DNA of 56,551 bases from Fonticula alba (GCF_000388065.1 NW_009242978.1:1685819-1742369); one strand, 5' to 3'; positions 24,813 to 37,200 are shown, numbered from the stretch's first letter. Numbers and translations: made by a program. Notes: a model not told the origin generated them from the sequence alone.

Positions 24813-25388
24813 TCAATCGTCCTTGATGCCGGTGCCGGGAGCGGCGGTCGTAGCCCGAGCCGGGGCCTTGAGGGACATAACCCCGAGGAAGGCAAGGACC
24901 ACCGACACGCCCAGGACAATCAGACCAGCCGGCAGGGCCACGGCCCAGTAGCGGTCGGGGAAGAAGGCGTGGATGGTTTGGTCGGCGTCGACAAAGGGCT
25001 GTGCCATGGGCCGAGGGGTGTCAGAGGGAGCCCAGGGCGGCGGGGCAAGAGAAAGGGCTATTGGGGATAGAGCGAGCTGTCGGCATGGACTTGGCCTTCG
25101 GCATAATGGTGGACTTTTGGGTGGACGCACCATGATGATCACCCACATGGTGTAGTACAGGAAAATCAGCGTCGACACCAGGATGACAGTGACACCCACG
25201 GTGCGGTCAGTAAGGACACCCTGTTAAGGGAAAGGGTACCAGAGGCACAAGCCAGGGGGGGGGGGGGGAGCCGGGGAAGAGAGACCGGGGCGAGGGGGAG
25301 AAGGGAGGAGGGAGGGGCGGTTAGTTGAGGGGCATCTATTGGACGGGGGCCCGGGAGAGTGGAAGGGGGAGAGGGGGAATCTGACCAT
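24813..25388 (-). CDS. DPM2: Dolichol-phosphate mannosyltransferase subunit 2
   Basis: Minus strand, exons 25388-25386 (ATG only), 25220-25131 and 24998-24813; 92 residues against 84 in human. DPM2 is a small ER membrane protein that stabilises the DPM1 catalytic subunit making dolichol-phosphate-mannose for glycosylation and GPI anchors. Visible are a first membrane helix (TVGVTVILVSTLIFLYYTMW), the short loop PFVDADQTIHAFFPDRYWAV matching the human loop nearly position for position, and a second helix rich in Leu/Val/Gly before a polar tail. Exons 2 and 3 join cleanly (GTGCGT donor). The first exon is inferred: an ATG followed at once by a GTCAGA donor, which gives an N-terminus of the same length as human. 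That donor is weak, so the start is the least certain part. Confidence 0.85.
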
Positions 25389-25728
25389 ATTGGCAGGGCT
25401 CGGATTTCTCTCTTTCTCTCTCGCTCTCAATCAGGAAGAGGGGGGAGGAGGGGGGGGGGGGAGGCGAAAGCAGGCAAAGGAGGCGAGGGGGGCTGCTCCC
25501 CAGGTCAACAGGCCGGGGGGTGCCTCTGGCGTGCCTGAAGAGGCCTAGCCTCCTTGCGGCCTCAGATCGCCGCCGGTGGGCATGTGCTGTGCGCATGTGC
25601 TAGACAGCTTGCCCCCTCCTCGCCAGAGTGTCGCTAGAGGGCGGGCTTCAATGGTCACGGAGGGGCCCTTCTTTCGCAAGAGGGGTCGGGTCCGTTGTGC
25701 GTGTGTATGTGTGTGTGTGTATGTGCGT

Positions 25729-25780
<52 letters not shown>

Positions 25781-26401
25781 TGGGTGTTGGACTACCCGCG
25801 CCAGGCGGGGCAAAAGCGCAGCCCGAAGGGCGACATGCAAAGTGGGGGCGTCAAATGCGGCGAGAAGTATCACATGTCACGCCAAATCACGCGGACATCC
25901 CATGCACAAAGCATGGGCTTGGATCAGTGTCTGAGACTTGGGCCGGCCCCCTGGTCGTGTTCCTCCGTTGTGTGTGAGCGCGTGGCCTCTCGTCGTTCGG
26001 CTCTCTTCCTTGCCCGCGCGCGTCTGGCATGGAGCGAGCAATCTGTCGGTGAGTATGCTCCGTTGCATGGGTGGCCTCCGCATTTCCCTCTGTCTCGCTT
26101 TCTCCCCTGTCCTTCCTTTCATTCTTCATGCTTTCTTTCCTGTGTCCTTCTCGCCCGGCCGGCCTGTGAGATCATTTTTTCGGTTGGTTGCCGGATGGTC
26201 GCCGTCCTGTTGGGCTGGCGCATCTGACACCGTTTCCTCCCCCCCCCCCCCCCCCACCCCTCTTCTTTACTCCACCTTTCTGCGCCTCCCCCCTGTGCTC
26301 TCTCTCTCTCTCTCTCCCTCCACAAGTCCAGGCCTTGTTCGGTGCTGATCCCCCTTTTCTTGATCACCTTTTCTCCCTACTTCTAAGAAGAAACGCCCAT
26401 C
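25389..26401. other. Divergent promoter region, DPM2 and IMP4
   Basis: About 1 kb between divergent starts. It holds a GA-rich stretch near DPM2, a long GT repeat (about 25697-25779) and a CT-rich tract before the IMP4 ATG. Shared promoter function is likely from geometry alone. A poly-C tract (about 26239-26256) and the pyrimidine tract before 26326 could belong to a leader intron. Confidence 0.5.
25697..25779. repeat. GT/CA dinucleotide repeat
   Basis: About 80 bases of nearly pure GT with a few interruptions, in the divergent region between DPM2 and IMP4. Confidence 0.85.
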
Positions 26402-28000
26402 ATGGTACTGTCGCCTTCGGGAGGACCCCCCGCAGGAGCTCCCGCTGCCTTTTGCGATCATCTCCGCCTTCCCCCTTCGCTTCGCCCTCTCCTCTTCCTT
26501 CGTCCCACATTTCCCCCCTCGGCCGCTTTCTTACTGAGCTCTTCCCCCATCGCCACTGCCGGTTGTTGCCGGTTGTTTCCCCCGGCCTGTTGTCTCTGGC
26601 GTCCGGTCTCCTCATCCAGCTGCGGTACGTGCGCTGGCGATGTCACTTTCCCATTGCGTCTCTCTTCCGGGCGGGATGGCCTGTTCTAACTGTTCGTCCT
26701 TCCTATTTTCCCTCACAGTCGCCAGACTCGCGAGCGGCGGGAGTATCTCTACCGCAAGTCGCTCGAGGCCACCGAGCGCGAGGAGTACGAGAAGCGCCAT
26801 CGCATTCGCGAGGCCTTGAACGGTATGTCCTCCCTTGTGGCGTCTTGCCGGGCTCTTTCACCTATTCACTCTTACTGACCCACTTGCTCCCCCCCCCCCC
26901 CCCCCTGTGTCCCCCTCCAATCTGCAGCTGGCAAGCCCATCCCCACCGAGCTGCGCGATGACGAGCTTGCCCTGCGAGAGAAGATGCAGCTCGAGGACCC
27001 GAACTCTGGAGGTGCGCGCATAGATCAAGCTCCTCCTTGCTCTGTCTTCCTTTCCGCCTGAACGCTCACCGGTCTGCCCGGCGCTTCGCATGTCCGACAT
27101 AGTCCCCGACCATGATGATGAGTATGCCAATGCCGGCATGTTCGACCCGAAGATTGTGGTCACCACCTCGCGCGACCCCAGCTCGCGCCTGGACCAATTC
27201 ACCAAGGAGATGCGCCTGGTCTTCCCCGGCGCCCAGAAGATCAATCGCGGTAACTATGTGATCAAGGAGCTGGCGGATGCCTGCCGCGCCAACGGCGTGA
27301 CGGACCTGATCATCTTCCACGAGACCCGTGGCGAGCCCGGTGTGTCGCTCGGACCTCCTGCCCTTTGCTCCCTTCCCCCCTTCGCCCCGCTGCCCGGCAA
27401 TCTGACCATGTTCTTTTCATTTCCTCCAAGATGGCATGATCGTCTCGCACTTTCCCTACGGCCCGACGGCCTACTTCTCCCTTCACAATGTGGTGCAGCG
27501 TCATGACATCGAGGACCGGGGCACTGTGAGCGAGCAGTTCCCGCATCTGATTTTCGACCAGTTCACCACCCCCTTGGGCCTGCGTGTCAAGTCCATCTTG
27601 CGCCACTTGTTCCCTGTCCCCCGGCCGGATAGCCGCCGGACGATGACCTTCGCCAATCGGTCGGACTACATCAGCTTCCGGCACCATGTGTTTGTGCGCC
27701 ATGGCGGCGGCGAGCGCGGTGGTAATGAGGTGGATCTCAGCGAGGTGGGCCCTCGTTTTGAGCTGAAGCGTATGTCTTCTTTTGCGCCATTCCCCTTTCC
27801 CTTTTGCCTTGCCTTCTGACCTTTCTTCCTCTCGCCTTTTCCCCTCCCTTGTCCTGCGCCGGTGTGTGCGTATGTGTGTGTGTGTATCTGCGGCTAAAGT
27901 TTACAAGATTACCCAGGGCACCATCGATATTGGCGAGGCCGACGTCGAGTGGGTCGCGCGCCCGTACATGAACACCTCCCACAAGCGCGATTTCCTGTAG
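26402..28000 (+). CDS. IMP4: U3 snoRNP protein IMP4, with a 5-nt microexon
   Basis: Seven coding exons: 26402-26404 (ATG only), 26620-26624 (CTGCG, five bases), 26719-26822, 26928-27011, 27103-27339, 27431-27769 and 27900-28000, giving 290 residues (yeast 290, human 291). Joined, the N-terminus reads [16 protein letters not shown], matching yeast Imp4 almost exactly; without the microexon the frame and the Leu-Arg are lost. IMP4 binds U3 snoRNA with IMP3 and MPP10 in the SSU processome and promotes U3-pre-rRNA pairing. The Brix domain is intact: [73 protein letters not shown] and ADVEW. All later junctions are phase 1. The ATG exon is the least certain part. Confidence 0.93.
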
Positions 28001-28828
28001 GCGGTGCTTGTGTCTGGGTGGGCCTGCCCTTTCCCCCCCCCCCCCCCCCTCGCTCCTCCTGTTGCTTGTCCATCTTTTCTATCCCCTTCCTTTCCTTTTG
28101 CGAGACGGCCCCATGTAAAGTAGTCCGTACCTTGCTTCCGCCCGGTCGGTGTTTCGTCTCTCCCTGTCCCCTTCTTCGCCTCCAGACGATCATAGCAAGG
28201 GCACCCCACCTGTCTCCGGTCTCCATCTTATTTTCCCTGGTGCCCACGTACACTGTGTTCCCTTTCCGCTCTCTTGCCCCGCACATTCATGTGCCCTGCT
28301 ACTTCTCCCCCGTGCACAAACAAACATCTAGATATCTCTGTCCCTCTCTCTCTCTCTCCCTTCTCAGATGGCTGATCGTGGTTATCGGGGCGTCTCTTCT
28401 GTGGGCACTCCCTCTCCCGGCCGAGTGGGATGGAATTGTCTGTTTTTTTTTCTCGGTGTATTGTATTGGACGGGTGTTTGGCGGGCGCAGGGGAAGCCAC
28501 CAACGAGCAAAGGGATCTGAAAGAAAGCATGGCAGCCGTTGCCGGGCTTACGTCGGTGGGGGGAAGAGGAAATGGTGCGGTGGGGGGGGGGGCGTCATAT
28601 GAACAGGCGCACGCACAATCAAACAGGGAGAGAGAGAGAGAGAGAGAGGCGAGCATGCATGTATCTCATAGGCCCCCTTCTCTAACACACACACACACAC
28701 ACGGCCACTGGGGAGCCTCCGACATGTGCGCGACCACGGGGGGCCCACAAAGAGGGGGAGGGGGGAAAGGGCAAAGAGGGCATATGCCGAAGGACAGGGA
28801 TGGCAAGAGGTGGGGGATGCGGGGGGAC
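28001..28828. other. Intergenic region between convergent genes
   Basis: Holds the 3' ends of IMP4 and the membrane-protein gene. It contains a poly-C run (about 28033-28049), CT-rich DNA and a CA repeat (about 28687-28702). No gene seen. Confidence 0.5.
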
Positions 28829-29722
28829 TTACTCCTGGTCCTCGGAGCGGACGGCAGAAGAGAACTCGCGAGCCTTCTGGCGGAAGATGGCATTCTCGGA
28901 GAAGAACTTGGGCAGCATGTTGTCCATACCGCCGAGGTTCTTGACAAAGGTGGCATAGCCGGCAGCGATGCCGCCGACAATGACCAGCGGGGCGACGCTC
29001 AGACGGCGGACACCGTTCGGGTAGGCTGAGGCAAAGAGGCACCGAGAAAGGGAGAGAGAGAGAGAGAGGGAGGGAGCATTAGCAGGAGCAAGCAAACGGG
29101 CCAACGGGCGGCGGGTGGCCGGCAGGGGATGCGCATCAAGGACGCACGGTAGAGAAGGGCGGCGGTGGCAAGACCGGCACCAGCGGCAACGGCATGGCCG
29201 GTGGGGGTGATCGGCTTGTTGTCCTCGCTGCAAAGGGACTTGGCCAGACCGCAGGACAGGGTGTAAATCGCAACCGCGAGGCCTGGGGCCGAGATGGAGC
29301 AAGGCTCACGAGCGTCAGTGCGTGCGTGCGTGCGTGTGTGCGCGCGCGCGAGCGCGCGGAGGAGGGTAGAGATGTGCCAGGGAAGTGGAACAGGCGGCAA
29401 CAACATGGGCCCAGCGTAGGGCAGGACGCACCCATACCGCCGCCGAAGCGGAGGGAATAGTGGCGGGGGAAGTAGTTGGTGGGGACATCGCGGTGCAGGA
29501 TAAACTTGTACATGTTGGCAATAACAATGGCTGATTGGGGCGACAGCGAGCAATCTCAGGTCAGCGGAGGCGAGAGCGAGAGGGCGGGAGAGACAAAAGC
29601 CACGACGAAAGCCCGGACGCACTGCTGCCGAAGACGGTGATACCCTTCTTGATGGCCGAATCCACGACCGTGTCAGTCGGGCTCAGGGAAAAGGTCTCGA
29701 GGATGTTGTCGATGCTGCTCAT
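28829..29722 (-). CDS. Small multi-pass membrane protein, unrecognised
   Basis: Four exons on the minus strand, 29722-29623, 29530-29432, 29282-29148 and 29025-28829, all phase 1 with GTGCGT donors, giving 176 residues. I do not recognise it with confidence. It has about four hydrophobic, Gly/Ala-rich segments (near residues 25-45, 65-85, 97-115 and 122-142), a polar DNKP loop before the third, and a charged C-terminus (AIFRQKAREFSSAVRSEDQE). Size, helix count and small-residue helices would fit the Tim17/Tim22/Tim23-like mitochondrial superfamily, which includes complex I subunit B14.7, but no diagnostic motif clinches this. The stop TAA overlaps a consensus donor (GAGTAAGT), so a further exon cannot be ruled out. 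Confidence 0.7.
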
Positions 29723-31225
29723 TGTGGCGACTGATCTCCGCTGTGGCCTGTCTGGTCGAGGGCGAGGGCGAGAGGGGAAAAGAAAGGGGCGAGGGAGGGG
29801 AGCCTGGTTTGCGGTGTGGCAAACGACAGGCGGGCGCTAGGGCGGAAAGGAGGGGGGGGGGAGGGGGGAGGGGGAGGAGGGGAAGGAGGCGAGAGCACCG
29901 TCTGATGCCGGGGCCCGGCGCCCCCGGGGGGTCGGCACCGGCAGCCGAAAAAAAAGATACGCCATAAGCCGAGGCCGCTGGCGAGGAGGAGGGGGAGGAG
30001 GAAAATCTCGCTCGCCAACAAGCCGACATGCCTCGGTGCTGGTGTCAACCGCTGTGCTCGGTCGGTCCTGGGAGTGTGTGCGGCTCGGTGTGTGCGGGGG
30101 GCGTGGGCAGTCTCAGCGTTTAGGTGCCCGTGCAGACATTGTTGTCAGTGCCTGGTTGAGGGCAGCCACCTTGGTTGGTGCGCTTGCCGGGGCGGCCCAG
30201 AGAGGCGCCGAACCCCGGCTCTAATCGCGTGACTGCCCACCCAAGAGGTTGCCATGGACCCCCTCCTGCCGCCGGGAGGCGGGCCTCCTCCCCCCCCCCC
30301 ACCCGCCCCCCTTACGGCGTCTGTTCTCGGGAGCCACACAGTCGAAGGAGGCATTCCCAGCACTGGCGGGCAAGCCCCTTCAGCATGGAAGCCTGTCCAG
30401 CTGCCCCCCCCCCCCCCCCCCCCCCCCCCTCGCAGCAGGAAATACATACCCCATCGAAGAGCCTCTGCAAAGAGGCACGCTCAGACGCCCCGGGCGCCTC
30501 CAGTGTGATTGCCGACGCCGTGGTCGCGGCCACTGCCGACGGCCGGCCATAGGCAGGTGCGCGCGTATTTTCCCGGCGGGCGGGGCCCCCCGGGCCCCCC
30601 CTCTCACTCGTGTGACGCCCCAGGCGCCCCCCCCCCCCATGCTCTTCCCTGTGGCCACTCCTCCGCCCGATGGGCTGGGGTTCTCGTCGCCGAGGTTTAG
30701 GTTGTCGCAACACCATTCCAAATACATGCCAACGCACATCACATGTTACACATGTCCGTTAGTTTTAAACTTCGCGCCGTGTCCCGGAGATCGCCAGGTT
30801 GCTTTGTTTGTCTTGCCCGTCCTGCCGAGGGGGCGTCCGGCGGCTGGGTGCCCGCAGACCACATGTGCTGGGTGCTCCCCCCCCCCCGGCCCGGGAGACG
30901 GATCTACTTGATGGAATGCCCTGATCGCCTGGCAGCCGGGGATGAAGACACCATCGGCCGAGATGGCCACGCCTGTGCGCCCTTTGCCGGGGAAGAAAAC
31001 CCCGCCGGAGGACCACCTCCCCGAGGAGGCAGCACGTCACCCCTCTCCTCTCCTCTTCTCCGCTCTCTCCCCCCCCGGCATCCTGCCACCCTTGTTTGGT
31101 TGATTCATCCACCTCCCCCATTTGCTTGTGCATACACTCGGACACTTTCACATCTGCCTTTTGATCAGGGTCGCCTACGCACCCCGAGAGAGAGAGAGGG
31201 CGAGTGACCTCGCGCGAGCCGCAAA
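29723..31225. other. Divergent intergenic region upstream of MSH3
   Basis: About 1.5 kb between divergent starts. It includes a poly-C run of about 25 followed by CTCGCAG (about 30405-30434), which has the shape of a splice acceptor on the plus strand and could belong to an untranslated MSH3 leader exon. No coding frame with family similarity. Confidence 0.45.
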
Positions 31226-34200
31226 ATGAAGTCGAATGCGAAGAAGCCCACGGGCGCGGGGATGAAGCAGCCCGTCCTCTCGCACTTCTTCCGCCCCTCG
31301 GCTGCCAGCGCGGCCGCCGTCACCACCGCCACGGCGGATCCTGGCACCGCCCCGTCCGCAAGCAATGTCCCGAATCCGAAGCGCCCCCAAGTCGACCTGG
31401 CCGCCAGCGAGTCGAGCAGTGCCACCGAGGTCAAGCGCCAGCGGACCAGCCCGGCTCCCGGGGCCGCAGTCAGCCCGAAGGGCAGCTCCAAGTCCGAAGT
31501 CAAGCCGAATGTGCTTCCAAAGCCCCGGGCTCCGGCCGAGGCTGGATCTCTGGCACCTGTTGAGCTCAAGCCCGAGCCGGTTGACGGGAAGATGGCCGAG
31601 TCCGAGGTCCAGATGGACACCCACGACGCTCTTCCGATCTACCAGCCCGGCTCCCGGGGCCGCAGTCAGCCCGAAGGGCAGCTCCAAGTCCGAAGTCAAG
31701 CCGAATGTGCTTCCAAAGCCCCGGGCTCCGGCCGAGGCTGGATCTCTGGCACCTGTTGAGCTCAAGCCCGAGCCGGTTGACGGGAAGATGGCCGAGTCCG
31801 AGGTCCAGATGGACACCAAGATCGAGGATATCGGCGATGGCCCGAAGACCTCTCGAGCCCGCATGGCAAGCAAGTCGGCCGATGTCAGCCCGCCTGCCAA
31901 GCGGCGCGCACCCCCCTCGCGGCGGTCTCCCTCCCCGGCGGCCGAAGTCCTCACACGGTCGGGCCGGCCGGTACGCACACGCCAGCGTCGGGCCATGCTG
32001 ACAATGGACAGCAGTGATGAGGATGATGTTGATGGCGGCGCGGCGGGTGGTATTTCGTCGGCCGACAGCGACAGCGATTTCATCAACGACTCGGAGTCCT
32101 CGAGTGGGTCCTCCTCGGATGGCGGCGTTGGCTCGGACTCGGACCTGTCCGGGGCCGAAACCGAGCTCGATCCCCTGTCGGACCTGTCTGATGACGGGGA
32201 AAGTGACACCGGGCGCCGGGGCCGAAGCCGAGGTGGGCGACTGCGCCGGCCGGGCCGCGGCGTCTCACCCCCGATGCCGGGCCTCCCCCGGGGGGATGCC
32301 CCCATGACTGACTCCGCCAGCTTGGCAGACCGATTTGCATTTGGGCCTGCGGCTGCGGGCCCGTCCGCCACGGGTCCGGTGTCGGTGCCAGTGCCGCGGC
32401 GTGCCCCCAACAGCTTCCTCCCTCCGAGCAATGCCACCGCGCCCGGGAAGGGTGCCGGCTCCAAGGCGCAGTCCAAGTCCGGGGTCAATCCCTCGCCACT
32501 GGAACGCCAGGTGATGGACCTCGCGGCGCGCTGTCCCCCAGGTACCCTACTGGCGGTTGAGTGTGGCTACCGGGTCCGCTTTTTCGGACCTGATGCCATG
32601 GCGGCGAGCAAAATCCTCGGGATCCTAAGTAGCACCCCGATTTCGCGTGGCGGCCAGGCCGCTGGCGGAGGTGTGCTTGAGAGCGCCAGTGTCCCGGTGG
32701 TGCGCATTGGCATCCACGTTGCGCGGTACGCTCGGCCTTGCTTGTCCTTTGCCCAGTCTCTTTTTCCTGCCTGTCCTCTTGCACTTTTCTAACATCGGGA
32801 TCTTTCGCAACTGCTCTTGCGTCCGGTTATGTTCTCCTATCTCCTTCCTGTCTCTGGCTGTCTCTCGCACTGCCTCTGGCTGTCTCTCTCACTGCCTCTG
32901 GCTGTCTCTCTCACTGCCTCTGGCTGTCTCTCTCACTGCCTCTGGCTGTCTCTCGCACTGCCTCTGGCCTCTTTTTTTTTCTCTCTCTCTCTCTCTCTCC
33001 TCCTCACTCTCTCCCCCTCTCTCTCTCCCCCTCTCTCTCTCCCCCTCTCTCTCTCCCCCCCTCTCTCTCTCCTCTCTCTCTCTCCCTCTCTCTCTCTCTC
33101 CCCTCTCTCTCCCCCCTCACTCTCTCCCCCCTCAATCTCGCTGCCTCTGGGTCTCAGCCTCGTCGGCGCTGGGCTCAAGGTTGGCGTGGTCACGCAGCAG
33201 GAGTCCGCCGCCATTAAAGCGGTGGAAGCCATGTCCGGTGGTGGATCCTCAAGCGGCCCCTTCGAGCGGAGTCTCTCGCACCTCTTCAGCCGGTCGACCT
33301 TCACCCGAGCGGATGCCGGCATTCTGACCCGATCGCTGACGCAGGCCAGTGAGGGTGGCGGGGTGTTTGGCACGGCGGACGAAGTGGCCGAGGTGGCCGC
33401 AACCGCCGGGGTCGGCGCCGACACGGCCGGCGATGAAGCCAGCGGTGACCTTGGCAGCACGCTTGATGGCTCGGCCGAGGGCGAGGGCGGGCTCATTCTC
33501 TATCTGGCCGAGGTGGAGCAGCGCCCGGGCGTGCGATTCCTGAGTCTGGTGGCCCTGTCTCCGACGACCGGGCAGGTCACATGCGACCTCATTCCGCTGG
33601 CAGCGGCCGGGGAGGCGCCTGCTTCCGGAGGCGACACCCCGGCAGGGGCAACCCTCTTGGCCTCGAGCCATGCGACCGGCTTGCTGGAGTCACGGCTGGC
33701 TCTTTACCGGCCGGCCGAGATTGTGGTGCTGGCATCGATGGATGCCGCCGAGGCGGCGGCCGAGCGCCAGGCGGACCCGGTGGCCCGGCGATTGGCCTCC
33801 GGCCTGTGGGCCAGCTGGATTGGTGGCTTTGTCAATCCCGCGCGCGCGGGAGCCTCCAGCCAACGGGGCTTTCCGGTGCTCGGGCCGCGTGGCTGCTGGC
33901 CGAATGCCTTTTCTTTCTTCGCCGGCTTCCCGGAGGACATTGTTTCGGGTGGAGAGCTGCTCAAGGCAGAGGCCGAGACACATGGGGCTCCGAAGATGGC
34001 GACAGTGACGACCCCAGCGGCTCCGCCGCGTGCTGCCGGAGCCCCCTCACTGGCTGTGGCCAGCTGCCTGGGCCACTACATCTCGGAAGAGCGGTGCGCA
34101 AACCCCGGTATCCATGACTTTGCCCTTGCCCCACATGAAGGAGCACCAGCAACTGACCTGCACCCCGGCTGGGCCGGGGGCATGCATGCCTTGTAGTTCC

Positions 34201-37200
34201 AAATCCAGCCATGTTGTTCGTGTGGAGCGGGTTTGCCAGTCGTTCCTGGGCGACGCGACCGAAGATGCCCTTGTGTCCAGTGCTCGCATGTTCCTGGCTG
34301 GGGAATTGGAGCGCGCCAATGGGTCCCCCTTGGAGCCGCGACTGCCGCACGATCTTCTGGCCGTCCCCCTGGCTCTGGCCGTGCATCATTTGCAAATTTT
34401 CGGCCAGGCCGACATCATCCTGGACTCGATTCGGCCGGAGGTGCCGACCGGTCCCGAGGTCGGGGCTGCCGCCGATGACTCGATGGCAGCTGGCCCGGCC
34501 CCCGTGGCCGCTGCTCGAAGTGTGGCCATTGACCTGCCCGAGGGGGATGCCCTCTCGGCGGTGTCTTCCTGCCTCGGCATCGCCCTCCCTCGATGCTCCC
34601 TGTCCAGTCGCGAGGAGGGGTTCTTCTCTCTGGCAGACCCGCACGATGGCGCGGCTCGGCTGCATCTCAGCGCGGACACCCTCCAGCAATTGAATGTCCT
34701 TCGCAGTGAGGATGGCCTGGTATGATGCTCGTGTCTTTGTTTCTTTTTTTTTTCTCCCCGTCTTCCTCCTTTCACCTAACATATGCCCCCCACCATTCCT
34801 CTCGCCCGTGAACAGATTCGTGGTTCCCTGCTCTGGGCCATTGACTCGACCCAAACGGGCCCCGGGGCGCGGTTGCTTCGGACTTGGCTGGCGCGGCCGC
34901 TCGCCTGCGACCGGTACTTCCCCCTCCAGTTTGCTCTCGACCCCTTGGGGCTGCCCTTTGCTGTTGACTCGCCTCTCAAGCTAACCAACTCTTTTGACAG
35001 AGCCATCGCCGACCGGCAGTCGACCGTCTGCGAGCTTGCCGGGTTGCCGTTCCCGCTGCAGGCCGACGAGCACCTACTTAGCTCCGAGGCGGAGGCGTTT
35101 CTCCAGGATCTGCGCAGTCTCTTTGATCCGAAGCCGGAAACCCGCTTCTCGCCGATCCGCATTCGCGCTTGGCCGGACTTGGAGCGGAGCTTCTCGAAGC
35201 TCCTTTCTCAGCAGGTAAACACTGCCCAAGCTCGAAGTTTGCCTTTGGCCTGGCGCTCCTCTATACTGACACCTTGAGGCACACAACCTCCCCCCCCCCC
35301 CGCGAGCAGATCACGGTCGCCGAGTTGCGCGTTTTCCTCAATGCCCTGGTTGATCTTGACACGGCCCATGAGCGACTGAATGGGGCTGGGGATTCACCTG
35401 CAGCGGGCCCCTTCCGTTCTGGATCACTCAACCGCGCGGTCACCATCCTTGCGCGGGCCAGCGGTGTCGCTCGCACCTTGCGGGCATACCTGTCGACGCC
35501 GTCGGCCTCCGCCTCGGGGGCCTCAAGTGAGGGCCGTTCTGCCAAGAAGCCAGGGTATGGCGGTCCGCCGTGGGCGCAGCGCAAGCCGGCTACCGGAGGC
35601 CCGGGAATGGATTCCGCCTCCACCGGGCTGTACACTTCCGGTGTGTGGGCCACATTGGAGGTGGAGCGGCAGATGGCGCCCCAGGTATCGGCCATCCGGG
35701 AGCGCATTTTCGCCCTGGAGGCCTCGTTGGAGGACCATCTGCGTGAGGATGTGGCGCCGGTGGTGCAGCGGCTGCGCAAGTCCAAGACCGCCGGCGGCTT
35801 GGCCTATCGTACCCTGCTGGGCATCACGCACCTGGTCGAGGTGCCGGCCGGGGCGCGTGCCCCGTCCGACTGGACCAAGCTCAGTTCGTATGTGCCTCCT
35901 TTGTCCCGTTTCCAAGAGCAGTGAGAGGTTGATTGTTTGGTGTTGACCCTCCCCCGCTCATTGGGCCTGTGCCCCTCGATCGCCAATTACAGCACGAAGG
36001 CCGTGGACCGGTACCATACCCCCTTCATCCAGGAGTCCGTCACACAGCTTGCGGCCCTGCGTGCGCAGGCGAAAATCGAGTCCGACCATGCATGGTTTGC
36101 CTTCATCCAGTATGTGCTCCTGGCGTTTCTGGTGTTCGTGCTGGGTCCTTTCTAATGCCCCCTCAACTGCCCTGGCTCTCGCGCAGAACCATCTCGACGG
36201 AGCATTCCGCCACGCTGGCTAGCGTGGTGGCTCTTGCGGCTCGGCTGGATGCCTGGTTCTCCCTGGCCCGGTATGCCGGCTCCTCGACCGAGGTGATGTC
36301 TCTCCCGCGATTGGTGTCCAGTCGGCCGACACTGGATGTCCGTGCCGATGGCGTGTCCAGTGGGCTGGCAGCCACCCTGCGCCAACCGGCCATCACTTTT
36401 ACCATGGAACAGGGCCGGCATCCGATCGTGTCGAAGCTCATGGAGGAGGGAGCCTCCGCCAAGTACATCCCCAACGACTGTTCCCTGTCGGTGCGTCTCT
36501 CTACGCTGCATGGGCTTCTTTCAGCGGTGGAGGGGGGGGGGGGGGGGCCGGATTTCCACCGGTCTGCCGCTCTTTTCCTTCCCTTTGCTGACCTGTGGCA
36601 TGATCGCAGTCCGGTGGCCAGACGGCGCTTGTCTTGACCGGGCCGAACATGGGCGGTAAGTCCTCCTACGCGCGGTCCTGCGCGTCGATCGCCCTACTTA
36701 GCCATGTTGGATGCCATGTGCCAGCTGCGTCGGTTACGTGCTCGGTCCTGGTCGGGGGCATTCACACCCGGTACGCGTACATGTCGGCCGGGCTCCACTC
36801 CCTGCTGTGGCTCTTCTTGCTGTCCTTCTGCTAACGCCCCGGGTTATTGGCACATGTGACGGAGCCAGCATCGGCGCACAGGATGACTTGGTCCGCGGTC
36901 GGAGCACCTTCCTCATGGAAATGCGAGAGGCGTCGGAGATTTTGGCAGCCACCGCCCCCATAGGCTTGGTCGAGTCGGGGAGCATCTCACCCTCGGCCTT
37001 CGGCCAGATCATGAGCATGTACGACTGTCGGTGTCAGGAGTGTCTGCTTGTCGAAGGTCCCGAGCAGGCGTCCCTGCATGCGGCGGCCACGGCGGCAAGT
37101 GAGGGCACCGAGCTTCCAGCACCTCGGAGCTTGGCTGCCCTGCCCGCTGGCAGCACGGTGGCCGCTGGACGCCCGTTTGTCCGGCCGGCTTTCGTGCTGA

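Noticed and set aside
31365-32792. Alternative MSH3 N-terminus in a second frame
   Set aside because: Its first part is out of frame with the PIP box and exists only because of the adapter and duplication artefact.
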